Below, piece after piece: positions 14,765 through 20,807 of a stretch of 20,807 bases of DNA. This DNA comes from Colimorpha_A sp045533115 (lineage in GTDB: Bacteria > Bacillota > Clostridia > Oscillospirales > CAG-272). The translations under genes were made by a program, and so were the position numbers. The stretch's first letter is position 1. The number at the start of each line of letters is the position of its first letter. The notes below the pieces were generated by a model. The model was not told where the DNA came from. It searched no databases and saw only the letters and a list, made by a program, of their open reading frames with translations. Location: positions 1 to 20,807 of the forward strand of contig JAZSHF010000053.1 of NCBI GenBank assembly GCA_045533115.1, given 5' to 3'.

Positions 14765-16130
14765 AGCTTTAATCGAGGCAGAAGTTTTAAATGATACTAT
14801 TGATGGCGATTATCTAAACAGACATGACTTTATAGAACAAGTAAAAACGGTAATAGAGCTACTTTCTGCCAACAAGAAAAATACTTGCTTTGCGATAAGT
14901 GGAACTTGGGGAATTGGAAAATCCTATGTTATCGAAAAACTCGAAAATCAGCTTCTGTATAAACCCAATGAAGAGACCGTATTGGACAAATACTTTGTTT
15001 TTCATTTTAATTGTTGGGAATATGACTATTACGAAGAGCCGCTGATGGCGATAGTATCGTCAATGTTGGATGATATAAATACAAAAGAACGTCTTTTTAC
15101 TGAAGCTGCGCGCAATCACATTTCCAGTGCGGCAAAATTTGTATTATCCAAATTGTACGAAGGTTTTTCTAAATGGTTAGAAACAACATCCGGATTTAAT
15201 CCTAAGGAAATTACGGACGGACTTTCAAAAATAAATTCCGATGTAAACGCAAAAATTGAAGATGCTAACAAATATGACGAATACTTTCACTTTAAACAAG
15301 CATTATCAAAGTTGCGCGAAGAAATCAAAGAGATCGCTTCGGAAAGAACGATCATATTTGTGGTAGATGAGCTTGACAGATGTGTTCCCGAATATCAAAT
15401 AAAAGTGCTGGAACGGTTGCATCACATTTTTGATGGAATTGACAACATGCAGGTTATTCTTGCAGTGGACAAGGTCCAGCTTGAACGAACGGTTCAAAAA
15501 ATGTTTGGTGACGGCGTTGACAAGCAGAAATATCTTGCCAAATTTATTAAGTTTGAAATCGAGTTGGATGAAGGAACGTATAGCGATCAGTTTGAAAAAA
15601 CACACGGCTATTATTTCAATCAATTTGAATATGGAAACAATTCCGATGTTGCTGAATTCAAGGCGAATATTTTTAATGGCATCGCCGCACGAGAAAAAAT
15701 CGAAATAGTTCAAAAGTGTCATCTGTTACATGCTCTTTTAAACGAAGAATCCCAAAAACTGCACGGTATGTATATGTGTATTGAGTTGTATTTGACTATT
15801 GTTAAACACACAAAAGCTACATTGCCAAATAACGCGAACGGAATATATTTTCATAACATGTTTGGCGACAAACCTGTGAATGGATTGAAGTTTTTGGAAG
15901 AGAAAATGTCTCGCGAATTTAAAAAACATGAATATATGGAAGGGAAAGTCTATTATTCTAGTTCGGGACGGCGCTATATAAGGCCCATCGACATTTGGGG
16001 GATTCTTCTTGCCAGCTATGCAACAGTAACCGAAACACGGATTGATGGATATCTCGACAATCGAGTCAATATGAATCTTGTGGAAGAGTATTCGAAAGAA
16101 TTTTGGAATTTGTTAAAAACTATTAAATAA
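14757..16130 (+). CDS. KAP-family P-loop NTPase
   Basis: 457 aa. Walker A is GTWGIGKS (49-56), Walker B is IIFVVDELDRC (199-209), and AVDKVQLERTVQKMFG follows, the arrangement expected of KAP-type STAND-related NTPases. There are no clear transmembrane segments between the Walker motifs, unlike many KAP proteins, so it is probably cytosolic. The ATG overlaps the hsdS end by eight bases. KAP NTPases occur in several antiphage systems (QatA-type, for example), which suggests a sensing or motor role here. Its partner is probably the 174-aa protein 19 bp downstream. Codons are AT-rich relative to hsdM and hsdR. Confidence 0.85.
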   Translation: MSEALIEAEVLNDTIDGDYLNRHDFIEQVKTVIELLSANKKNTCFAISGTWGIGKSYVIEKLENQLLYKPNEETVLDKYFVFHFNCWEYDYYEEPLMAIVSSMLDDINTKERLFTEAARNHISSAAKFVLSKLYEGFSKWLETTSGFNPKEITDGLSKINSDVNAKIEDANKYDEYFHFKQALSKLREEIKEIASERTIIFVVDELDRCVPEYQIKVLERLHHIFDGIDNMQVILAVDKVQLERTVQKMFGDGVDKQKYLAKFIKFEIELDEGTYSDQFEKTHGYYFNQFEYGNNSDVAEFKANIFNGIAAREKIEIVQKCHLLHALLNEESQKLHGMYMCIELYLTIVKHTKATLPNNANGIYFHNMFGDKPVNGLKFLEEKMSREFKKHEYMEGKVYYSSSGRRYIRPIDIWGILLASYATVTETRIDGYLDNRVNMNLVEEYSKEFWNLLKTIK

Positions 16131-16149
16131 CATCAGATGGAGCTCGAAA

Positions 16150-16674
16150 ATGATCCTTGACGGCTACTGGAAACGAGAATTATTTCGCAACAAATTAAGT
16201 CTTAAGCTATGGTTGAAATTGTCGGCAATAGGATTTAGAAATTATGCAGATCACAAGGTGAATAAAGAGATTTTGTATTCTGCGGTTATTATGCGAAAAA
16301 TGTTTGAGGACGAAAAAACGGCTGAGACTCAAGTGAAAAACTCAAATGCGATGATGCCGCCGTTGAGACTTTTGAAATATAAAGTAAAAGTGAACGTTTA
16401 CCCTTTTACAGGTGACAAAAATTTGATTAGTGAATATCCTTGGCCAGACGATTATGATTTCAAAAACGCCGTTACCGAAGAAATAGAACTTAACAAATTG
16501 TGTAATCAAATTTTACATGCGTATTCATGGGCGGTTGTCCGTAGAAAAGGTTCCAAAAGAATCAGTAGTGTTATGTTTTCGTCGGACAGGACTAAAACAG
16601 AATTATTATATCGACTAGATCCGAGAGAATTTATTAAAGCTATCGATTATTTTGTGGAGCATGGACACATATAA
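16150..16674 (+). CDS. Unrecognised 174-aa protein paired with the KAP NTPase
   Basis: Not recognised as a named family. It begins MILDGYWKRELFRNKL, has a mid-region SAVIMRKMFEDEKTAE (58-79) and later LCNQILHAYSWAVVRR (120-140), giving a mixed helix and strand composition with no signal peptide, membrane span or obvious nuclease motif. The ATG at 16150 has GGAG seven bases upstream. It lies 19 bp after the NTPase gene and 15 bp before hsdR, in the same AT-rich style as the NTPase, so the two probably entered together. A regulator or effector for the NTPase is possible, inferred only from position. Confidence 0.75.
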   Translation: MILDGYWKRELFRNKLSLKLWLKLSAIGFRNYADHKVNKEILYSAVIMRKMFEDEKTAETQVKNSNAMMPPLRLLKYKVKVNVYPFTGDKNLISEYPWPDDYDFKNAVTEEIELNKLCNQILHAYSWAVVRRKGSKRISSVMFSSDRTKTELLYRLDPREFIKAIDYFVEHGHI

Positions 16675-16686
16675 ACACGGAGGTCT
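16670..16686 (+). repeat. 17-bp direct repeat, left copy (hsdR leader and ribosome binding site)
   Basis: TATAAACACGGAGGTCT, identical to 19900-19916. This copy includes the last codons and stop of the 174-aa gene and the GGAGG ribosome binding site that serves hsdR six bases later. Confidence 0.9.
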
Positions 16687-16689
16687 ACT

Positions 16690-19600
16690 ATGGCTAATTT
16701 TATTACGGAAGATATGATCGAGCAGGCGATATTAAAGAAGTTAGGAGAGCCTGCATTCGGGTATGATATCGTTGTGTGCGATGCATCTCCCGACAAAAAG
16801 GAGGATTTGAATGACGGCACGGGACGCTCTGCGAAAACAGAGTGCATTTTGCCGCGCGTTCTTGAGGAATCTCTCTGCCGTATCAACCCCGAAATTCCTA
16901 CCGAAAAACTGACTTCCGTAATTAAAGACCTGACCGCCGACTTCTCCGACTCCGACCTTGTTTCCAAAAACTATGAGCTTTACAGCAAGATCCGCAACTA
17001 CATCAAGATCCCCGTTCTCAAAAACGGCAAAGAGGATTTCGCTTTTGTAAAGCTGATCGACTTTGACAACCCTGAAAACAACACCTTTACTGCTGTATCC
17101 CAAATGTGGATCAAGGGCCGCTACAATTGGCGTAGGCCTGACATTATTGTTTTCGTCAACGGTTTACCTCTCGTGTTTATCGAACTGAAAAACGGCATTG
17201 TCAAGGTAGAAGAGGCCTACCGCAAGAATCTGAAAAGCTATATTAAGGATATTCCGAACCTATTTGCGTTCAATCAAATCTGCGTGCTTTCTAACGGCTT
17301 TGAAACTCGCCTTGGTGCATTCAACGCTACCTTTGACTATTTCTTTGAGTGGCTGAAACAAAAAGAGGGCGAGAGAATTGACCGCAAAGCCATTGGAGAA
17401 AGCGGTGTTTCTGCCGACTATTTCGTTGACGGTCTTATGCATAAGGAAACCTTGATTGACTATGTTGAGAACTTCATTCTGTTTGAAAACAAGTCAATCA
17501 AGATCATTGCAAAAAACCATCAGTTCCTGGGCGTCAATAATCTGATGGGATCGGTGAAGAACCGCAAAGAACTCAAAGGTAAACTGGGCGTATTTTGGCA
17601 CACCCAGGGTTCCGGTAAAAGCTATTCAATGGTTATGTTTGCCCGGAAAGTGCGCCGCAAGGTAGAGGGTAACTTTACCTTCTTGGTGATCACCGACCGT
17701 GAGGATCTGGACAATCAGATCTACAAGAATTTTATGCGTACTGAAGTTATCGGTAATAAGGAAGAATGCCAGCCGAAAAACGGCACTCAGCTCCGTGAAT
17801 TTCTGCAGACGAATAAGTCCTTTGTTTTCACGCTTATACATAAGTTCCGCTACGATAAGACCAAGAAATATCCTGTTCTCACCGAGCGTGATGATATTAT
17901 CGTAATGGTTGATGAAGCGCACCGAACTCAGTATAAGGATTTGGCCGAAAATATGAGAACGGCTCTGCCCAACGCCAACTTTATTGCGTTTACGGGTACA
18001 CCTTTGTTGGGTTCCAAGCGCTTAACAAACCAGTGGTTCGGTGACTATGTATCAGAATACAACTTTGCACAATCCGTAGAGGACGGCTCCACAGTGCCTT
18101 TGTTCTACTCTCGCCGCGTGCCCGAAGTCGGTTTGCAGAATGATTTTCTCGATGACGATGTTGTGGATATTATTGAGGACGAAAATCTGAACGAAGCCGA
18201 AACACGCCTTCTTGAGAACTCTTCTTCCCGTATTTTGGAGGTTATCAAGCGTGAAGATCGTCTGGACAAGATCGCCCGAGATATTGCCCATCATTTCCCC
18301 TGCAGAGGTTTCTTGGGAAAGGGTATGGTAGTGTCGGTAGATAAGTTTACCGCTGTTAAAATGTACGATAAAGTGCAGCACTATTGGGCAGAGGAAAAGA
18401 AAGCCCTGGTTGCTGAGCGTAATGCCGCCAAAACCAAGGAAGAACGTGACCGTATCACCGGTATTATCAACTATATGGATTCGGTGGAGATGGCTGTTAT
18501 TATCTCCGAAGATGCTGACGAAGAAACCAAGTTCACTGCTCAGGGTCTTAGCATTTCTGCACATCGCGCCAAGATGAACGAAATTAAAGACGGTAGAGAT
18601 ATAGAGGATAGATATAAAGACCCGGACGATCCGCTGAAACTTGTTTTCGTATGTGCTATGTGGCTGACCGGCTTTGATGTGAAGAACCTTTCTACCTTGT
18701 ACTTAGATAAGCCTATGAAGGGACATACCCTTATGCAGGCGATTGCCCGTGCTAACCGCGTTTATCCAGGTAAACCCTGCGGCATCATCGTTGACTATGT
18801 CAATGTGTTTAAGTATATGCAACGGGCGCTCAGCCAGTATGCAACCGGCGATGATGGACAGGAATTTCCAGCAAAGGATATCGACCGCTTGCTTGAACTG
18901 ATCGATCAGACTATTGCTGAAACTGACTTGTTCCTGAAGTTCTTGTCGGTAGATTTGGATGCTATTATTGCCGATGATGATACCTTTGATAAGATGGAAG
19001 AACTGCGTAAGGCGTACAATATCATCGTTGCCAACGATGACGATAAAGAAAAGTTTAAGGTGCTTTCTAATACTTTGATGAATCTTCATGACGCTTCAAA
19101 GCCCGAAGTATTTGAACTTGGTTGGCACAATGAGAAATTTGCACCTATCGCGTATTTGCACGGTTTGCTCTATAACCAGATCGACGACGAAAAAATCAAA
19201 CGTGCAAGATTGAGAATGGGACAGGTTCTCGATAACAGCATCATCTCTCAGAAAGCCGAAGATAACGATGAGGGATACGTTATCCATGGAACGAAGGTTA
19301 TTGATCTGTCCAAGATTGACGTTGATCAGTTGAAAGCAGAAATCAAGGTTGCGCCCTATAAAGCAGTTGAGATCGATGATTTGAAGACCTTTATTGACGA
19401 AGCACTGAAGCAGATGATGGATAAGAACTGCACCCGTGATAAGTTCTCGGTACGGTTCAAGAACATCGTTGATCGTTACAACGCCGGCGGCTCTGAAAAT
19501 GAGGATTATTATGAGCAACTTCTGCAGTTGATAGAAGATCTCAAAAAAGAATCGGAAAGACCAAATTTGATGGGGCTCTCCGAGGAAGAATTGGAGATTT

Positions 19601-19896
19601 TTGATTTGCTTACAAAGGGCAAAAATCTGACCAAAGCCGAAGAACAGAAAGTTATTCTCTCTTCAAAGAATCTGTTCAAGAAGCTAAACGAAAACAGAAG
19701 CAATCTTTTCGTTGCGGATTGGTACAGAGGAGAGCAACCTAAGGCAAGGGTCAAGAATGCCATTATGGAAACGTTGGATGCCGATCTTCCCGACAGCTAT
19801 GACAAAGAAGTGTTTATTGTTAAAACAGAGCTTCTGCTTAACCACTTCATTGATATGGCTGTTCAGGGTTATGGTTGGGTTGGAAGTGTGGCATAA
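16690..19896 (+). CDS. hsdR: Type I restriction-modification, restriction/translocase subunit
   Basis: 1068 aa, full length. An N-terminal PD-(D/E)xK nuclease has D151 in RRPDIIVF and E165-L-K167, followed by superfamily 2 translocase motifs: Walker A TQGSGKS (305-311), DEAH box (408-411) in VMVDEAHRTQ, FTGTPLL, and later WLTGFDVK and AIARANRVYPGK. A C-terminal helical domain docks on HsdM. It translocates DNA with ATP and cleaves unmodified DNA at a distance. The ATG at 16690 has GGAGG six bases upstream. Separation of hsdR from hsdM and hsdS by two accessory genes is seen in expanded Type I loci. Codons are richer in GC than those of the two genes before it. Confidence 0.97.
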   Translation: MANFITEDMIEQAILKKLGEPAFGYDIVVCDASPDKKEDLNDGTGRSAKTECILPRVLEESLCRINPEIPTEKLTSVIKDLTADFSDSDLVSKNYELYSKIRNYIKIPVLKNGKEDFAFVKLIDFDNPENNTFTAVSQMWIKGRYNWRRPDIIVFVNGLPLVFIELKNGIVKVEEAYRKNLKSYIKDIPNLFAFNQICVLSNGFETRLGAFNATFDYFFEWLKQKEGERIDRKAIGESGVSADYFVDGLMHKETLIDYVENFILFENKSIKIIAKNHQFLGVNNLMGSVKNRKELKGKLGVFWHTQGSGKSYSMVMFARKVRRKVEGNFTFLVITDREDLDNQIYKNFMRTEVIGNKEECQPKNGTQLREFLQTNKSFVFTLIHKFRYDKTKKYPVLTERDDIIVMVDEAHRTQYKDLAENMRTALPNANFIAFTGTPLLGSKRLTNQWFGDYVSEYNFAQSVEDGSTVPLFYSRRVPEVGLQNDFLDDDVVDIIEDENLNEAETRLLENSSSRILEVIKREDRLDKIARDIAHHFPCRGFLGKGMVVSVDKFTAVKMYDKVQHYWAEEKKALVAERNAAKTKEERDRITGIINYMDSVEMAVIISEDADEETKFTAQGLSISAHRAKMNEIKDGRDIEDRYKDPDDPLKLVFVCAMWLTGFDVKNLSTLYLDKPMKGHTLMQAIARANRVYPGKPCGIIVDYVNVFKYMQRALSQYATGDDGQEFPAKDIDRLLELIDQTIAETDLFLKFLSVDLDAIIADDDTFDKMEELRKAYNIIVANDDDKEKFKVLSNTLMNLHDASKPEVFELGWHNEKFAPIAYLHGLLYNQIDDEKIKRARLRMGQVLDNSIISQKAEDNDEGYVIHGTKVIDLSKIDVDQLKAEIKVAPYKAVEIDDLKTFIDEALKQMMDKNCTRDKFSVRFKNIVDRYNAGGSENEDYYEQLLQLIEDLKKESERPNLMGLSEEELEIFDLLTKGKNLTKAEEQKVILSSKNLFKKLNENRSNLFVADWYRGEQPKARVKNAIMETLDADLPDSYDKEVFIVKTELLLNHFIDMAVQGYGWVGSVA

Positions 19897-19899
19897 CCG

Positions 19900-19916
19900 T
19901 ATAAACACGGAGGTCT
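19900..19916 (+). repeat. 17-bp direct repeat, right copy (headless ribosome binding site)
   Basis: Identical to 16670-16686. Here the GGAGG is followed by TCTTAGTTAG with no start codon and no ORF, so it appears to be the remnant of a leader whose gene is gone, or the outer boundary of a recombined hsdR module. Confidence 0.85.
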
Positions 19917-19970
19917 TAGTTAGATTTATTTATAGAGAGGATTGCTTACAATATTGCGCTTTTTGAAAAA

Positions 19971-20004
19971 TTCGTAGAAAAATGATAGAACTTTCGTAGA
20001 AAAA
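19971..20004 (+). repeat. Pair of 12-bp direct repeats near the right attachment site
   Basis: TTCGTAGAAAAA occurs at 19971-19982 and 19993-20004, exactly 22 bp apart (about two helical turns), about 100 bp from the attachment site. This layout fits recombinase arm-type binding sites. The remaining non-coding bases 19917-20076 also contain GGCGCC-CGAA-GGTGCC (20040-20055) and no gene. Confidence 0.45.
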
Positions 20005-20076
20005 ACGGTGATCGCTGTCGAATGTTAGAAAAGAAAAAAGGCGCCCGAAGGTGCCCAAAACCAGCGTAATATAAGG

Positions 20077-20108
20077 AAAAACGGACAACCCGAAGGTTGT
20101 CCGTTTTT
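20077..20108 (-). terminator. Island-borne terminator for tRNA-Pro
   Basis: Minus-strand reading: AAAAACGGACAACC-TTCG-GGTTGTCCGTTTTT directly after the tRNA CCA end. The near-perfect 14-bp A/T-ended stem can stop transcription from either side. It differs in sequence from the displaced original terminator at 7314-7350, so the island supplies its own. Confidence 0.88.
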
Positions 20109-20152
20109 GGTCTGAGTGACAAGACTTGAACTTGCGGCCTCTACCACCCCAA
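20106..20152 (-). repeat. Right attachment site (island copy of the tRNA-Pro 3' end)
   Basis: 47 bases identical to 7355-7401, spanning from the terminator edge to the anticodon loop of tRNA-Pro. Joined to the chromosomal 5' half, it restores a complete tRNA. Confidence 0.9.
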
Positions 20153-20183
20153 GGTAGCGCGCTACCAACTGCGCCACACCCAG
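20108..20183 (-). tRNA. tRNA-Pro (anticodon GGG)
   Basis: 76 nt with encoded CCA. Acceptor CTGGGTG pairs with CACTCAG, D stem GCGC/GCGC, anticodon stem CTACC/GGTAG around loop TTGGGGT (anticodon GGG), T arm GCAAG-TTCAAGT-CTTGT, discriminator A. It reads CCC and CCU codons. It is the integration target of the island; its 3' half comes from the island. Confidence 0.95.
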
Positions 20184-20197
20184 ATGCAACATCGTGT

Positions 20198-20226
20198 ATT
20201 ATAGCACAGGATTTGATATAAGTCAA
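20198..20226 (-). promoter_or_regulatory. Promoter of tRNA-Pro
   Basis: Minus strand TTGACT (20226-20221), 17-bp spacer, TATAAT (20203-20198), 15 bp upstream of the mature tRNA 5' end. It lies outside the island, so transcription of the tRNA is unchanged by integration. Confidence 0.88.
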
Positions 20227-20278
20227 GTGTTTTTGAAAATTTTCTTTGAAAAGTTGCGAGATTTTTGAAAGTTTGGTA

Positions 20279-20307
20279 TTGACAAGCGGGAATTAAGGTG
20301 GTATAAT
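20279..20307 (+). promoter_or_regulatory. Promoter of the CAT-anticodon tRNA
   Basis: Consensus TTGACA (20279-20284), 17-bp spacer, TATAAT (20302-20307), about 30 bp before the mature tRNA 5' end. It is divergent from the tRNA-Pro promoter, with about 50 bp between the two -35 boxes. Confidence 0.9.
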
Positions 20308-20336
20308 ATTTCTGTTGCACCGCCAACGGTAAAAAC

Positions 20337-20413
20337 GGGCCATTAGCTCAGTTGGTTAGAGCTACCGGCTCATAACCGGTCGGTCCTAGGTTCGAGTCCT
20401 AGATGGCCCACCA
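20337..20413 (+). tRNA. tRNA with CAT anticodon (elongator Met or Ile2)
   Basis: 77 nt with encoded CCA. Acceptor GGGCCAT/ATGGCCC, D stem GCTC/GAGC, anticodon stem ACCGG/CCGGT around loop CTCATAA, T arm CTAGG-TTCGAGT-CCTAG. The first acceptor pair is G-C, which excludes the initiator type. Elongator methionine and the lysidine-modified isoleucine tRNA cannot be told apart securely by eye. Confidence 0.93.
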
Positions 20414-20524
20414 GAAAAAAGCACTTCGAAGGAAGTGCTTTTTTCAATGATGTTTGCCTTCGGCAAAATGATGTTGGCTTCGCCAATGATGACGCTATCG
20501 CTAATGATGTCGGCTTCGCCTAAT
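20406..20524. repeat. 119-bp direct repeat, copy 1
   Basis: Identical over 119 bases to 20689-20807. It begins in the last 8 nt of the CAT tRNA (GCCCACCA), and includes the terminator and an array of small hairpins. The offset between copies is 283 bp. Confidence 0.92.
20415..20445 (+). terminator. Terminator of the CAT-anticodon tRNA
   Basis: AAAAAAGCACTTC-GAAG-GAAGTGCTTTTTT, a 13-bp stem with a T run, two bases after the CCA end. An identical copy lies at about 20698-20728 in the second repeat. Confidence 0.9.
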
Positions 20525-20616
20525 TTTTATGGGCAAACATCGCATCATTGCGAACAGGGTGAGCACATCATTATGAGCGAAGCGAATACATCATATCGAC
20601 GCAGGCGATGCATCAT
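20446..20616. repeat. ATGATG/CATCAT hairpin array
   Basis: Four ATGATG boxes (20447, 20468, 20486, 20504) separated by short hairpins such as TTTGCC-TTCG-GGCAAA-like and TTGGC-TTCG-CCAA. After a short centre come four CATCAT boxes in inverted order with similar spacers. The whole forms a loose large inverted repeat. The bases 20617-20688 that follow carry no gene. The open frames through this stretch are products of the repeat. Confidence 0.6.
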
Positions 20617-20688
20617 TAAAAAGCCATCGGGGAGCTTGCTCGCCGGCGGGGCGCGCAGGAATATTGCCCGAAGAGTAAAATCCGAATT

Positions 20689-20807
20689 GCCCACCAGAAA
20701 AAAGCACTTCGAAGGAAGTGCTTTTTTCAATGATGTTTGCCTTCGGCAAAATGATGTTGGCTTCGCCAATGATGACGCTATCGCTAATGATGTCGGCTTC
20801 GCCTAAT
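20689..20807. repeat. 119-bp direct repeat, copy 2 (cut by the window end)
   Basis: Perfect copy of 20406-20524, starting with GCCCACCA although no tRNA body precedes it. The window ends within the copy, so further repeats may follow. Confidence 0.92.

Larger units (their letters stand above)
7355..20105. mobile_element. Genomic island integrated in the 3' end of tRNA-Pro(GGG)
   Basis: A 12,751-bp segment bounded by a perfect 47-bp direct repeat of the tRNA-Pro 3' half (7355-7401 and 20106-20152). Integration re-creates the tRNA at the right edge, using the island's copy of the 3' end and a new terminator, and leaves the old 3' end and old terminator at the left edge. Cargo: MazF toxin, two tyrosine recombinases, a seven-gene operon containing Type I restriction-modification. 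No conjugation, replication, capsid or obvious excisionase gene is present, so it is a non-self-transferring or mobilisable defence island. The direct repeat and integrases are seen; past mobility is inferred. Confidence 0.9.

Noticed and set aside
20446..20616. CRISPR array
   Set aside because: Repeat boxes are only 6 bp and spacers are palindromic; there are no cas genes.
20435..20806. 123-codon open frame over the end repeat
   Set aside because: It is made of the duplicated terminator and hairpin array, with low-complexity translation.

Overview
The window looks like chromosome of an anaerobic, fermentative, Gram-positive-type bacterium, most likely an uncultured gut Clostridia relative. 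This is inferred from ferredoxin-dependent 2-oxoacid fermentation genes, AGGAGG-type ribosome binding sites, TTGACA-N17-TATAAT promoters, tRNA genes that encode their CCA end, and MITE-like intergenic repeats. No species is claimed.

Bases 1-456 hold no gene. They contain a 143-bp MITE-like inverted repeat and a chain of hairpins that ends in a sequestered ribosome binding site with a 4-codon stub, read here as a relic of an IS200/IS605-type left end. A six-gene operon on the minus strand (6944 down to 457) follows: AMP-forming acyl-CoA ligase, iorA, iorB, a small polytopic membrane protein, a PaaK-type aryl-CoA ligase and a double ACT-domain protein. Together they suggest oxidation of aromatic 2-oxoacids (indolepyruvate, phenylpyruvate) to aryl-acetyl-CoA with ferredoxin reduction, plus CoA-ester/free-acid interconversion. 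The promoter is at 7017-7045.

From 7355 to 20105 lies a 12.75-kb integrated island. Its ends are a perfect 47-bp direct repeat of the 3' half of a tRNA-Pro(GGG) gene; the intact tRNA is at 20108-20183 and the displaced fragment at 7355-7401, each with its own terminator. The island carries an orphan MazF/PemK toxin with a GTG start, two tandem paralogous tyrosine recombinases, and one seven-gene operon: XRE-type HTH regulator, hsdM, a HEPN-like protein, hsdS, a KAP-family P-loop NTPase, an unrecognised 174-aa protein, and hsdR. The genes from the HTH to the NTPase overlap at each junction, so the HEPN-like protein, NTPase and 174-aa protein appear built into a Type I restriction-modification operon. 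This is the most interesting part of the window: a possible composite defence system in which an RNase-like HEPN protein and a KAP ATPase module accompany Type I restriction. A 17-bp repeat at both edges of hsdR hints at modular assembly.

Right of the island, the tRNA-Pro and a CAT-anticodon tRNA are transcribed divergently from strong promoters. The window ends in a 119-bp perfect direct repeat that begins inside the 3' end of the CAT tRNA and contains its terminator plus an array of small hairpins separated by ATGATG.
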